Part shown: positions 1-7,442 of the stretch, piece after piece | Layout: the number at the start of each line of letters is the position of its first letter | How positions within the stretch are numbered: the stretch's first letter is position 1 | Notes under the pieces: generated by a model | The model's input: only the letters and a program-made list of their open reading frames with translations | Databases searched by the model: none | What the model was told of the DNA's origin: nothing | Translations under genes and position numbers: made by a program | NCBI GenBank assembly: GCA_900552685.1 | Contig: USAJ01000007.1 | Span: forward strand, 4,543 to 68,542 | Direction of reading: 5' to 3' | Source of the DNA: an uncultured Collinsella sp. | Lineage (GTDB): Bacteria; Actinomycetota; Coriobacteriia; Coriobacteriales; Coriobacteriaceae | DNA length: 64,000 bases

Positions 1-1
1 C

Positions 2-232
2 CTGACACACAGACAGATATCGGATGAGGATAGATTCCGCGCGATCGTTAAGGCCATATGCAGGATGCTCGATGCTGAATATCGTGATAAAAGCTCGGAT
101 GAGCAAAGGGCTGAGATATTACTCCGGTCTGAACTATTCATTGACTGGACAAAATTGGGAGTAATCGACGGAAAGATGCCCGTTAGACACAAAATGGCTC
201 GATCGTGGACGGCTGCGAATCTAAGTGAGTAG
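2..232 (+). CDS. C-terminal fragment of an unrecognised protein (5' end outside the window)
   Basis: The frame is open from the window edge for 76 codons and ends at a TAG at 230-232, so the start lies upstream. The visible part is charged and looks helical (IVKAICRMLDAEYRD, LLRSELFIDWTKLGV). I recognise no domain. Base composition is clearly more AT-rich than in the neighbouring metabolic genes, which fits transferred or decaying DNA. The last codons and the stop lie inside the left arm of an inverted repeat (221-343), so the natural C-terminus may have been replaced when that element inserted. The fragment could equally be an intact gene end. Confidence 0.5.
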   Translation: MTHRQISDEDRFRAIVKAICRMLDAEYRDKSSDEQRAEILLRSELFIDWTKLGVIDGKMPVRHKMARSWTAANLSE

Positions 233-343
233 ACTTTTGGCACTTTGGCGACTAGGTCGTTTTGCAACAAGGCATTTACCTGCGGCTTTATAAAGTGATA
301 TGGATGGTGTGCTCGGCAAGTTCCAAAAAGTCTACTCACTTAG
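221..343. repeat. Inverted-repeat intergenic element (MITE-like)
   Basis: The arm CTAAGTGAGTAGACTTTTGG at 221-240 is matched in inverted orientation by 323-343 (CCAAAAAGTCTACTCACTTA plus G), with one base of length difference. About 82 bp lie between the arms and no coding frame stands out. The left arm carries the stop codon of the upstream partial gene. No flanking target duplication was identified. Confidence 0.7.
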
Positions 344-409
344 TTTTTGACGAGAAACCTATGCCGAAGGCGGTCCTATTTCAGGGAGTTAACAAGTTTG
401 TGAGGCACG

Positions 410-441
410 AAAAAGGCCCGAACCATGCGGTCCGGGCCTTA
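410..441 (-). terminator. Rho-independent terminator of the rubrerythrin gene
   Basis: Complementary AAGGCCCG and CGGGCCTT arms surround a loop of about 12 nt. Read on the minus strand the stem is followed by TTTTTC. It lies about 30 bp beyond the rubrerythrin stop codon. Confidence 0.8.
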
Positions 442-473
442 TAAAGCTAGAGAATGTCTCTCAGGCGTTTGGC

Positions 474-1034
474 TTAGCCGAAGTAGCGCTTGAGCAGGCC
501 GGCGAAAGCCTTGCCGTGGCGGGCCTCGTCGCGAGCCATCTCGTGCACGGTGTCGTGGATGGCATCGAGGCCAGCGGCCTTGGCGCGCTTAGCAAGATCG
601 GTCTTGCCGGCGGTGGCGCCGTTCTCGGCCTCAACGCGCATCTCGAGGTTCTTCTTGGTAGAGTCGGTCACGACCTCGCCCAGGAGCTCAGCGAACTTGG
701 CGGCGTGCTCGGCCTCCTCGTGGGCAGCCTTCTCCCAGTACAGGCCGATCTCGGGATAACCCTCGCGATGGGCGACGCGAGCCATGGCCAGGTACATACC
801 GACCTCGGAGCACTCGCCCTCAAAGTTGGCGCGCAGGTCGGCAACGATGTCCTCGGAGACGCCCTCCATCTTGGCGACGCCCACGACGTGCTCGGCAGCC
901 CACTCGAGCTGACCCTCCTCCTGCTTCAGGAAGCGAGAACCGGGAACGCCGCACTGGGGGCACTTGAAGTCCTCGGGCAGCTGGTCGCCGTCGAACTCTT
1001 CCACATAACCGCAAACGGGGCAAACAAACTTCAT
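474..1034 (-). CDS. Reverse rubrerythrin (rubredoxin domain first)
   Basis: This is a 186-residue non-heme di-iron peroxidase of the oxidative-stress defence of anaerobes. An N-terminal rubredoxin module has cysteines 5, 8, 25 and 28 (CPVCG, CPQCG). A ferritin-like four-helix domain follows, with iron-ligand segments FEGE, HEEAEHA and DEARHG. The order is the reverse of classical rubrerythrin, as in the clostridial reverse rubrerythrins that reduce H2O2 and O2 using NADH through rubredoxin reductase. The ATG at 1034 was chosen because AAAGGAT precedes it at good spacing and the domain begins there; an in-frame ATG at 1139 lies upstream of any homology. It is monocistronic, with a promoter at 1119-1146 and a terminator at 410-441. 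Confidence 0.92.
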   Translation of the reverse strand: MKFVCPVCGYVEEFDGDQLPEDFKCPQCGVPGSRFLKQEEGQLEWAAEHVVGVAKMEGVSEDIVADLRANFEGECSEVGMYLAMARVAHREGYPEIGLYWEKAAHEEAEHAAKFAELLGEVVTDSTKKNLEMRVEAENGATAGKTDLAKRAKAAGLDAIHDTVHEMARDEARHGKAFAGLLKRYFG

Positions 1035-1118
1035 GATTCGATCCTTTCGATCGATGGCGATTGTGCGCTCGTCCGGTCCCGTAAGGGCCCTCTCCGGACG
1101 TGCGTCTTGACGAGTTCT

Positions 1119-1146
1119 ATTATCCATAAATGCAACCAAATGTGAA
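1119..1146 (-). promoter_or_regulatory. Sigma-70-type promoter of the rubrerythrin gene
   Basis: Read on the minus strand, a TTCACA -35 box (1141-1146) and a GATAAT -10 box (1119-1124) are separated by 16 bp. The predicted leader is about 80 nt. Confidence 0.5.
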
Positions 1147-1256
1147 GCCTATTAGGAATGATTTTTAATAAAACAATTTCGAGCTATGAAGATGTTGATT
1201 GATTAACGATTGGCAGGCCGTCTTTGACCGCCGCTGAGTACAATCGGGCGAGCAAA

Positions 1257-1272
1257 TGTTGACCTATCAACA
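1257..1272. promoter_or_regulatory. Operator-like palindrome before the alcohol dehydrogenase gene
   Basis: TGTTGA-CCTA-TCAACA is a perfect 6-bp inverted repeat just before the ribosome binding site of the gene at 1291. A possible -10 box (TACAAT, 1239-1244) lies 12 bp upstream. The position suits a repressor site or a short RNA hairpin. The regulator is unknown. Confidence 0.3.
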
Positions 1273-1290
1273 AATGAAGGAGTTTCCTTT

Positions 1291-2511
1291 ATGCATCTAG
1301 CCCGTCGTGCCTGGTGCCGAACATATCAGACGGTTTTTCGCATTGCATTGCCGATCCTGCCCTATACCGAGCCGCGCATTTTAGAGCATGCCGAGGATGT
1401 GCCCGCGGTGCTTCAAAAGCGCTCGATCCAGAAGGTCCTTATCGTGACGGATCCCGGCATTGCCCGTCTGGGGCTCACGGCACCGCTCGAGACGGCGCTC
1501 GCATCCAGGGGGATTGGCGTTACGGTCTATGCCGAAACGCGTGCAAACCCCACGGTTTCAAACGTGGAAGAAGCGGCGTCCCTGTATCGAGAGAGCGCCT
1601 GCCAGGCCATTATCGGCTTTGGCGGTGGCTCGGCCATGGACTGTGCCAAGGGCGTGGGCGCACGCATTGCGCAGCCAAACAAGCCCATCAACAAGATGCG
1701 CGGCCTGCTGCGGATTCATCGTCGCCTGCCGCTGCTCATCGCCGTTCCCACCACGGCAGGCACGGGAAGCGAGGTCACGCTTGCGGCGGTAATTACCGAT
1801 GGCGAGACGCACTACAAGTACCCCATTAACGACTTTGTACTTATCCCGCGCTTTGCGGTGCACGATCCCGAGTTTACGCGTGGCCTGCCCGCCTCCATTA
1901 CGGGGCAGACGGGCATGGACGCCCTGACGCATGCCGTCGAGGCCTTTATCGGGCGAAGCACTACGCCCTATACGCGCAAGATGGCGCGTCAGGCGGTCCA
2001 GCTCATCCGCGACAATTTGCTCGAGGCCTATGAGCATGGCGACGACATGCGTGCGCGCCGCAATATGCTTTCGGCGGCGTATAAGGCGGGTGTTGCGTTT
2101 ACCCGCTCCTATGTCGGATATGTGCATGCCATCGCGCATAGTCTGGGCGGCCGATACGGAATTCCGCACGGTTTAGCCAACGCGATTATCCTGCCGCACA
2201 TGCTTCGCGTTTATGGTGACGCCGCCGCCCCCAAGCTTGCCGATCTTGCTCGCATGGCGGGCATTGCGCCGGCTACCGCGCAGGACAGTCTTGCGGCCGA
2301 GGCCTTTATCGATTGGGTCGACCGCATGAACGAGGCCCTGGGAATCCCCAAATATGTCTCAGGTATTCGCCGCTCCGATATTCCGCAAATGGCGGCACAT
2401 GCCGATGCCGAGGCCAATCCGCTGTATCCCGTTCCGCTTTTGATGGACCGCCTGGAGCTCGAGCATATGTACGAAGTTGTTGCAGGTGGTATGTTTGAGG
2501 ACGAGAACTAG
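1291..2511 (+). CDS. Iron-containing alcohol dehydrogenase family protein
   Basis: A 406-residue group III (Fe-type) alcohol dehydrogenase. The Rossmann part has the nucleotide-binding GGGSAMD at about 111-117 and the PTTAGTGSE motif at 153-161. The metal ligands are Asp210, His214, His279 and His293, with the same spacing pattern as the FucO/AdhB family. The start is supported by GAAGGAG in the leader. The gene sits 8 bp before an aldehyde dehydrogenase, so the two probably act in series on an alcohol/aldehyde/acid couple. The substrate cannot be told from sequence. The N-terminal 20 residues (LARRAWCRTYQ) are atypical for the family, so a later start is possible. Confidence 0.88.
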   Translation: MHLARRAWCRTYQTVFRIALPILPYTEPRILEHAEDVPAVLQKRSIQKVLIVTDPGIARLGLTAPLETALASRGIGVTVYAETRANPTVSNVEEAASLYRESACQAIIGFGGGSAMDCAKGVGARIAQPNKPINKMRGLLRIHRRLPLLIAVPTTAGTGSEVTLAAVITDGETHYKYPINDFVLIPRFAVHDPEFTRGLPASITGQTGMDALTHAVEAFIGRSTTPYTRKMARQAVQLIRDNLLEAYEHGDDMRARRNMLSAAYKAGVAFTRSYVGYVHAIAHSLGGRYGIPHGLANAIILPHMLRVYGDAAAPKLADLARMAGIAPATAQDSLAAEAFIDWVDRMNEALGIPKYVSGIRRSDIPQMAAHADAEANPLYPVPLLMDRLELEHMYEVVAGGMFEDEN

Positions 2512-2519
2512 GAGGGTCC

Positions 2520-3899
2520 ATGAACACCGAGGAAATTGCGCGCATCGTCGGCGATCAGCGCACCTACTTTAAGACGCACGCTACGTTTGATGTCGATGTT
2601 CGACGTCGCGCGCTCGTGAGTTTACGCGATGCGGTACGGGCCCACGAGGCCGATATTGCCCATGCGCTCAAGACTGATTTGGGAAAGTCGCATGACGAGG
2701 CCTATATGTGCGAGATCGGCACGTCGCTTTCCGAGATTCGTCATCAGATTGCGCATGTGGCTCGATGGAGCCGTCCGCGCCTGCGTCCGTGTGACCTTGC
2801 CAACGCCGTGAGTGTGTGCAAAACGCAAGCCGTGCCCTATGGCGTCACGCTCATTATGGCTCCATGGAACTACCCGTTTTTGCTAACACTCGAGCCGCTC
2901 GCCGGGGCCCTTGCCGCGGGCAATACCGTGGTCATCAAGCCGAGCGCCTATGCTCCGGCATCGAGCGCGGTGCTCAAGCAAATCTGTGAAAAGGCATTTG
3001 ATCCGCGCCTGGTGACGGTTGTCGAGGGCGGACGCGCCGAGAACGAAGCGTTGCTCGATGAATGCTGGGACAAGATCTTCTTTACCGGTAGTGTTCCGGT
3101 CGGCAAGCTCGTCATGGAGCGCGCGAGCAAAAACCTCACGCCCGTGACGCTTGAGCTGGGCGGAAAGAGTCCCTGCATCGTGGATGCGACGGCAAACTTG
3201 AAGGTCGCGGCACGACGTATCGCCTTTGGTAAATGGCTCAACGTGGGGCAGACCTGCGTGGCGCCCGACTACCTGCTGGTCGATACGCGCGTGCACGATG
3301 AGCTGTTGGGCCTCATCAAGGAGGAGGTCCGTCGCATGTTTGGCGAGCACCCGCTCGACAACGAGGACTACGGTCATATTGTCAACGCCAAGCATTTCGC
3401 GCGCGTACGCGGGCTGATCGACCCCGATAAGGTTGTGCTGGGAGGAACGGCGCGCGAGTCGTCGCTCAAGATTGAGCCGACGATCCTAGACGGCGTGGCG
3501 CCTGAGGACGCCGTGATGCAGGAGGAGATTTTCGGCCCCATCTTGCCGGTGCTGACGTTTGAGAGCCTAGACGAGGCCGAAGCGTTTATTACGGATCGTC
3601 CGACGCCGCTGGCCCTGTATATCTTTAGCCAGGACCGTGCGGTTCAGCAGCGCTTTGTGCGCTACGTGCCTTTTGGCGGCGGCTGCGTTAACGACACGAT
3701 CATGCACTTAGCTACGAGCCATATGGGCTTTGGCGGCATGGGCGCGAGCGGTATGGGGCAGTACCATGGACGCGAGAGCTTCGATACGTTTAGCCACAAG
3801 AAGAGCATCGTGAACAAGGCAACGTGGCTGGACGTGCCGTTTCGGTATGCGCCCTACGCAAGCTGGAAGCACAAGTTCGTGCGCATGTTTGTGCATTAG
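2520..3899 (+). CDS. NAD(P)+-dependent aldehyde dehydrogenase, class 3-like
   Basis: A 459-residue aldehyde dehydrogenase of the short (class 3, membrane-type) group. Visible signatures are PWNYPF at about 115-120, the oxyanion Asn117, the FTGS cofactor motif at 188-191, catalytic base Glu212 in LELGGKSP, and catalytic Cys246 in GQTCVAPD. The C-terminal GMGQYHGRESFDTFSHKK is typical of class 3 enzymes. GGAGG precedes the ATG by 6 bp. Only 8 bp separate it from the alcohol dehydrogenase stop, so the two are co-transcribed. It probably oxidises the aldehyde made by that enzyme, or supplies it in reverse. Confidence 0.92.
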   Translation: MNTEEIARIVGDQRTYFKTHATFDVDVRRRALVSLRDAVRAHEADIAHALKTDLGKSHDEAYMCEIGTSLSEIRHQIAHVARWSRPRLRPCDLANAVSVCKTQAVPYGVTLIMAPWNYPFLLTLEPLAGALAAGNTVVIKPSAYAPASSAVLKQICEKAFDPRLVTVVEGGRAENEALLDECWDKIFFTGSVPVGKLVMERASKNLTPVTLELGGKSPCIVDATANLKVAARRIAFGKWLNVGQTCVAPDYLLVDTRVHDELLGLIKEEVRRMFGEHPLDNEDYGHIVNAKHFARVRGLIDPDKVVLGGTARESSLKIEPTILDGVAPEDAVMQEEIFGPILPVLTFESLDEAEAFITDRPTPLALYIFSQDRAVQQRFVRYVPFGGGCVNDTIMHLATSHMGFGGMGASGMGQYHGRESFDTFSHKKSIVNKATWLDVPFRYAPYASWKHKFVRMFVH

Positions 3900-3918
3900 A
3901 AAAGGGCGCAGGTAATAC

Positions 3919-3932
3919 GAACAAGTGTTCCT
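3919..3932 (+). promoter_or_regulatory. LexA/SOS-type box upstream of the small toxin-like gene
   Basis: CGAACAAGTGTTCC matches the Gram-positive SOS box CGAACRNRYGTTYG at all specified positions except the last. It is the centre of a larger dyad: GCAGGTAATA (3910-3918 region) pairs with TATTACCTGC (about 3934-3943). A weak -10-like TAGACT lies at 3952-3957. No lexA gene lies in the window, so the factor is inferred from the site alone. Confidence 0.5.
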
Positions 3933-3978
3933 ATTACCTGCATTTTGCGTTAGACTACTGCTATGGAGCACGGATGGG

Positions 3979-4003
3979 CCAACTCCCTTTAGAAGGGATT
4001 TGG
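3979..4003 (+). promoter_or_regulatory. Hairpin that masks the ribosome binding site of the toxin-like ORF
   Basis: CCAACTCCCTT (3979-3989) and AAGGGATTTGG (3993-4003) can pair with a single mismatch around a TAG loop. The only plausible Shine-Dalgarno of the ORF at 4005 (AGAAGGG) lies inside the stem. A 9-codon upstream frame (ATG 3963 to TAG 3992) ends in the loop, so its translation would open the hairpin. Confidence 0.5.
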
Positions 4004-4004
4004 T

Positions 4005-4088
4005 ATGAACGTAAGCGATGTTATTTCGTTATTGGCGTTGTTAATCGCGGCTATCGAACTCGGCCTGTTTATCGGCCGAATGAAATAG
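4005..4088 (+). CDS. 27-residue hydrophobic peptide, TisB-like type I toxin candidate
   Basis: ATG to TAG encodes 27 residues beginning MNVSDVISLLALLIAAIE and ending in a basic GRMK. This is one predicted transmembrane helix with a short charged tail. Length and topology fit type I toxins and the 'holin-like toxin' class. The N-terminal half resembles E. coli TisB (MN..D, then Leu/Ile/Ala-rich), itself LexA-controlled. The AGAAGGG ribosome binding site sits in a hairpin at 3979-4003, and a LexA-type box lies 73 bp upstream. The following 235 bp (4089-4323) carry no convincing gene and could host an antisense antitoxin RNA, but I found no clear promoter for one. The coding call rests on start, RBS and composition only. 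Confidence 0.5.
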   Translation: MNVSDVISLLALLIAAIELGLFIGRMK

Positions 4089-4323
4089 CCGCCCCCGCGT
4101 AAGCGAAGACGGCCACTTCTCACGATGAAAACGTGTATCGGAGTTGGCAAGACCCGCGGCAACGGATGCCATCCGTGCTCCTATCTTATCTGCAAGCGTT
4201 CCGTCGCGCAAGCGTTGCGGCAACTGGGTGAAAGGCACGAGCGGGTGAATTCGTGTCCGCACGGGCCCGTAAACTTCTCAGTAAGGTTAAGCGCCGGTTT
4301 ATCCGGCCGTTAGAGGAGCTGCC

Positions 4324-4650
4324 ATGTACGAGCCTTCACGTGTGCTTCTGTCGTTTCATATTGCAGGATTTCAATATGCCGACGGCGCTTTGGTCCTAGG
4401 CGATATTAAAGCGGGCGATAAACTGACGCTGTGCGCCGAGCGCGATAATCCCCATGACCCCGAGGCGGTTGCGATCTATTACGGCAACACCAAGCTTGGC
4501 TATGTCCCGGGAAACGAGGTCGGCCCGCTGTCCTTGATGATGTATTACGGCCACGAGGACGTATTTGAGGCCCGCGTGCAGCAGGTCGCTCCCGAGCGCA
4601 GCCCGTGGCATCAGGTGCGCGTTGGCCTCTACGTGGTGGATGCCCGCTAG
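4324..4650 (+). CDS. HIRAN domain protein
   Basis: A 108-residue protein that is almost entirely one HIRAN domain. The hallmarks are FHIAGFQY near the N-terminus, the GD.L.L.AERDNPHDPEAVAIYY core at about 36-62, and the KLGYVP strand. HIRAN domains occur alone in bacteria or fused to SNF2 helicases such as HLTF, where the domain binds 3' DNA ends. A stand-alone bacterial copy is therefore a possible DNA-end or nucleic-acid binding protein. The RBS GAGGAG precedes the start. It is followed at 18 bp by a small charged ORF and may share its transcript. Its partner is unknown. Confidence 0.85.
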   Translation: MYEPSRVLLSFHIAGFQYADGALVLGDIKAGDKLTLCAERDNPHDPEAVAIYYGNTKLGYVPGNEVGPLSLMMYYGHEDVFEARVQQVAPERSPWHQVRVGLYVVDAR

Positions 4651-4668
4651 TCGGCAATGGAGGCGGCC

Positions 4669-4848
4669 ATGTTTGATGACGACGACCAGTTCGATCTGAC
4701 AGACGATCCGTTTGAGTGGGATCTGCTACTCGACGACGATGAGTTGGAGCAGGATCGTAAGAAACGGCAGGACAAGAAAGCTCAGAGTGACGCTTCGAAA
4801 AAGAAAGACAAGCGCCGCCGCGGACTGTTCGGTGGGCTCTTTGGATGA
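4669..4848 (+). CDS. Small hypothetical protein with acidic N-terminus and basic C-terminus
   Basis: A 59-residue protein with no recognised family. Residues 1-30 are strongly acidic (FDDDDQFDLTDD, LLLDDDELEQD). Residues 31-55 are a Lys/Arg-rich stretch, and the tail is hydrophobic (RRRGLFGGLFG). The ATG at 4669 is preferred over the in-frame ATG at 4657 because the GGAGG at 4658-4662 is then correctly spaced. It lies 18 bp after the HIRAN gene in the same direction. The charge layout suits an unstructured adaptor that touches nucleic acid or membrane, but this is speculation. Confidence 0.6.
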   Translation: MFDDDDQFDLTDDPFEWDLLLDDDELEQDRKKRQDKKAQSDASKKKDKRRRGLFGGLFG

Positions 4849-4914
4849 CCGCCGCATCGCTGCGTCTGTATACTTAGCACGAGTTGAACGCGTTGCGAAA
4901 TGAGGGCATAGACG

Positions 4915-5460
4915 ATGATGTGGTTTACCGCCGACCTGCACCTGGGCGATACGAATATCTTGCACGACATGGACCGGCCGTTTGGCTCGGTCGAGGAGAT
5001 GAACCGCAAGGTCATCGATGTCATCAATGAGTGCGTGACTGCGGATGACCGTCTCTACATCCTGGGAGACTTTACCTATCGTTTGCCCCTAGCGGATGCC
5101 GTGCACCTGCGCGAGCGTATCGAATGCAAGAATGTGACGCTCATCCGCGGTAACCATGACGGCGACTGGGAAGATCCGGACGCGCCGCAGATTTGGGAAG
5201 ACGTGCGCGATTACCTGGAGATTGCCCCTGGCTATGCCAAGGGCCATCGTCTGGTTATGAGCCACTACCCCATGCTCAGCTGGAACGGCAAGGCGCGTGG
5301 CGCCATCATGCTGCACGGGCATATCCACAGCAGGGGAGACCGCACCAACGCGCGCAACCGCGATCGCGAGCGCCCTATCTTTCGCTACGATGTCGGTCTC
5401 GATGCCAACGAGTACAAGCCCGTAAGCCGGGATCAAATCCTGGGCTTCTTTGGACTGTAA
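4915..5460 (+). CDS. Calcineurin-like metallophosphoesterase
   Basis: A 181-residue phosphoesterase with the metal-binding series in order: DLHLGD (7-12), GDF (about 51-53), GNHD (about 79-82), SHYP (about 116-119) and GHIHSRG (about 135-141). It is a compact single-domain form like those annotated as phage-type or YfcE-like phosphohydrolases. The substrate is unknown; cyclic nucleotides, phosphodiesters and RNA ends are all handled by this superfamily. The start ATG-ATG follows GAGGGC. A terminator at 5520-5552 ends the transcript, so it may be the last gene of the HIRAN-small ORF-phosphoesterase group. Confidence 0.9.
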   Translation: MMWFTADLHLGDTNILHDMDRPFGSVEEMNRKVIDVINECVTADDRLYILGDFTYRLPLADAVHLRERIECKNVTLIRGNHDGDWEDPDAPQIWEDVRDYLEIAPGYAKGHRLVMSHYPMLSWNGKARGAIMLHGHIHSRGDRTNARNRDRERPIFRYDVGLDANEYKPVSRDQILGFFGL

Positions 5461-5478
5461 TGCTCGAACCACCACACA

Positions 5479-5515
5479 AACCACCACAAAGGTGCCTGTC
5501 CCCTTTGTGGTGGTT
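5479..5515. repeat. Hairpin repeat with GGGACAGG loop (REP-like)
   Basis: AACCACCACAAAGG (5479-5492) and its exact reverse complement (5502-5515) flank a 9-base loop, TGCCTGTCC. On the minus strand the stem-loop junction reads AAAGGGGACAGGCACCTTT. A second hairpin with a different stem but the same GGGACAGG core lies at 19381-19409. Confidence 0.65.
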
Positions 5516-5519
5516 CTGG

Positions 5520-5552
5520 CGCCGTTGCCATTATGGCGGCGGCGTCTTTTTT
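5520..5552 (+). terminator. Rho-independent terminator after the phosphoesterase gene
   Basis: CGCCGTTGCCA pairs with TGGCGGCGGCG over 11 bp with two G-U pairs and a TTA loop, followed by TCTTTTTTG. Confidence 0.85.
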
Positions 5553-5610
5553 GTCCGTGCGGCGCGGTAGAGTGTAAGCGGTTGAAATTTGCGTCCATCG
5601 AGGAGCTGCT

Positions 5611-7368
5611 ATGAACGAGATCAAGTGCCCGCATTGTGGCGAAGTTTTTAAGGTCGATGCGTCTGGCTATGCGGACATCGTCAAGCAAGTGCGCAATGCC
5701 GAGTTTTCGCGCGACCTGGATGAGCGTGTGAAGGCAGTCCAGCGCGAGGGCGAGCAGGCGCTGGAGCTTGAGCGCTCGCGTTCGACGGCTGCCTTGCAAA
5801 AGGCAGATTCTCAGCGCAACGCTCAACTTGTCGAGCAGAAGAACGCCGCGGAGCAGAAGCTGGCACAAGAGGTTGCCAAGCGCGACGCTGAGCTTGCCGA
5901 GCTGCGCGCCAAGCTCGAGGGCGCTGCCACAGAGCGCGAGAGCGCAAGTCAGCGCGCGGCGGTTGAGGCCCGTGCCGATGCTCAAAAGGAAAACGCCGAG
6001 CTTCAGCGAGAAATCGACAATTTGCGTGCGCAGCTGGAGCGCAAAGATGACGAAGCCAAGCTCGTCGAGTCGGTGGCGCGCAATGCTGCTCAAAACGATT
6101 TGGCTGCACGTGATGCTCAGATTGCCGAGCTGCAGGCCAGGCTTGCCGCGGCGGACAAGGCCCAGGAGATGGCGCTTGCCGCTGCCGCGGCAGAGTCGCA
6201 GCGCGAGCTCGATGCTGCTCGCGGTGAAGCTGAGCGCGCGCTTGCTGACTACCGCGCGACGGTACAGGAGAAGTTTTCCGCCGCAAAGGCACAATCTGAG
6301 CAAGAGGCCGAGGGTCTGCGTGCCCAGTTGCGCGAGCAGGAACTGATGGCAAAAATGAACCTGTCGGAGGCGGTCGCCGCGGCGGAGCGAGAGCGCGATG
6401 AGGCACGTGCCAAGCTGACGAGCGAGCTGGCGGTGCGCGATTCTCGCGAGGAACAGGCCAAGGCGGCACACGAGCTCGAGCTTGCGCAGGCCAAGCGCGC
6501 GAGTGATGACCTGATTCGCTACAAGGATGAAGAGATTGAGCGCCTTAAGGACATGAAGGTGCGCCTGTCCACCAAGATGGTGGGCGAGTCGCTCGAGCAG
6601 CACTGCGAGACCGAGTTTAACCGCCTACGCATGACGGCGTTTCCCAACGCGTACTTCGAGAAAGACAACGATGCGTCCGAGGGTACCAAGGGCGACTTTA
6701 TCTTCCGCGAGTGCGATGCGAGCGGCAACGAGGTCATTTCGATTATGTTCGAGATGAAAAACGAGAACGACGAGACCGCGACCAAGCATAAAAACGAGGA
6801 CTTCTTTAAGAAGCTCGACCACGATCGTCGCCAGAAAGGCTGTGAGTATGCAGTGCTCTGCACGCTGCTCGAGCCCGAGAGCGAGCTTTACAATGCCGGC
6901 ATCGTGGACGTGAGCTATCGCTACGAGAAGATGTACGTGATCCGTCCGCAGTTTTTCATTCCCATGATCACGCTTCTGCGCAACGCCGCCATGGGTTCGC
7001 TGCGCTATAAGCAGGAGCTGGCGGAGTACAAGCAGCAGAACATCGACGTCACGAACTTCGAAGCCAAGATGGAAAAGTTCAAGAACGATTTCGGCCGCAA
7101 CTACGAGATCGCGAGCCGCAAGTTCCAAACGGCAATCGATGAGATTGACAAGACGATTAGCCATCTGCAGAAAACCAAGGAGGCGTTGCTGTCCTCCGAG
7201 AACAATCTGCGCCTAGCCAACAAGAAGGCCGACGATCTTACTATTCGCAAGCTCACCTGGGGCAACAAGACCATGAAGGCGGCGTTTGACGAGGCACGCG
7301 GGGCTGCGCCAGAGACAAACGATGAGCCCGCCGAGGCGGATTCGTATGAGGTCGAGGATGCCGAGTAA
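5611..7368 (+). CDS. DUF2130 coiled-coil protein with N-terminal zinc-ribbon-like motif
   Basis: A 585-residue protein of the DUF2130 family. It opens with CPHCGEVF (Cys6, Cys9), a half zinc-ribbon. A long Glu/Ala/Arg-rich coiled coil of about 270 residues follows (heptads such as [16 protein letters not shown]). The conserved DUF2130 domain is at roughly 300-500 ([51 protein letters not shown]). That domain shows a restriction-endonuclease-like pattern with D (KGDFIF) and E.K (FEMKNE) spacing, so nuclease activity is plausible but not shown. The C-terminus has another helical segment and an acidic tail. The start has GAGGAG upstream. It stands alone between two terminators. Confidence 0.85.
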   Translation: MNEIKCPHCGEVFKVDASGYADIVKQVRNAEFSRDLDERVKAVQREGEQALELERSRSTAALQKADSQRNAQLVEQKNAAEQKLAQEVAKRDAELAELRAKLEGAATERESASQRAAVEARADAQKENAELQREIDNLRAQLERKDDEAKLVESVARNAAQNDLAARDAQIAELQARLAAADKAQEMALAAAAAESQRELDAARGEAERALADYRATVQEKFSAAKAQSEQEAEGLRAQLREQELMAKMNLSEAVAAAERERDEARAKLTSELAVRDSREEQAKAAHELELAQAKRASDDLIRYKDEEIERLKDMKVRLSTKMVGESLEQHCETEFNRLRMTAFPNAYFEKDNDASEGTKGDFIFRECDASGNEVISIMFEMKNENDETATKHKNEDFFKKLDHDRRQKGCEYAVLCTLLEPESELYNAGIVDVSYRYEKMYVIRPQFFIPMITLLRNAAMGSLRYKQELAEYKQQNIDVTNFEAKMEKFKNDFGRNYEIASRKFQTAIDEIDKTISHLQKTKEALLSSENNLRLANKKADDLTIRKLTWGNKTMKAAFDEARGAAPETNDEPAEADSYEVEDAE

Positions 7369-7390
7369 GGCATAGCGTATAGTGCAAAAG

Positions 7391-7422
7391 CGGGGCCGCT
7401 GGCAATATTGCCAACAGCCCCG
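7391..7422. terminator. Bidirectional terminator between convergent genes
   Basis: CGGGGC/GCCCCG outer arms enclose the perfect inner repeat TGGCAA-TA-TTGCCA. T-rich flanks occur on both strands. It serves the DUF2130 gene (plus) and the helicase gene (minus). Confidence 0.8.
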
Positions 7423-7442
7423 TTTCGTTCCAGTATGTTCGG

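Noticed and set aside
262..444. Plus-strand frame of 60 codons inside the first repeat region
   Set aside because: It runs through the inverted repeat and the rubrerythrin terminator and has no start signal.
4125..4313. 62-codon plus-strand frame between the toxin-like gene and the HIRAN gene
   Set aside because: No ribosome binding site, no family and unusual composition; it is more likely untranslated RNA of the preceding locus.
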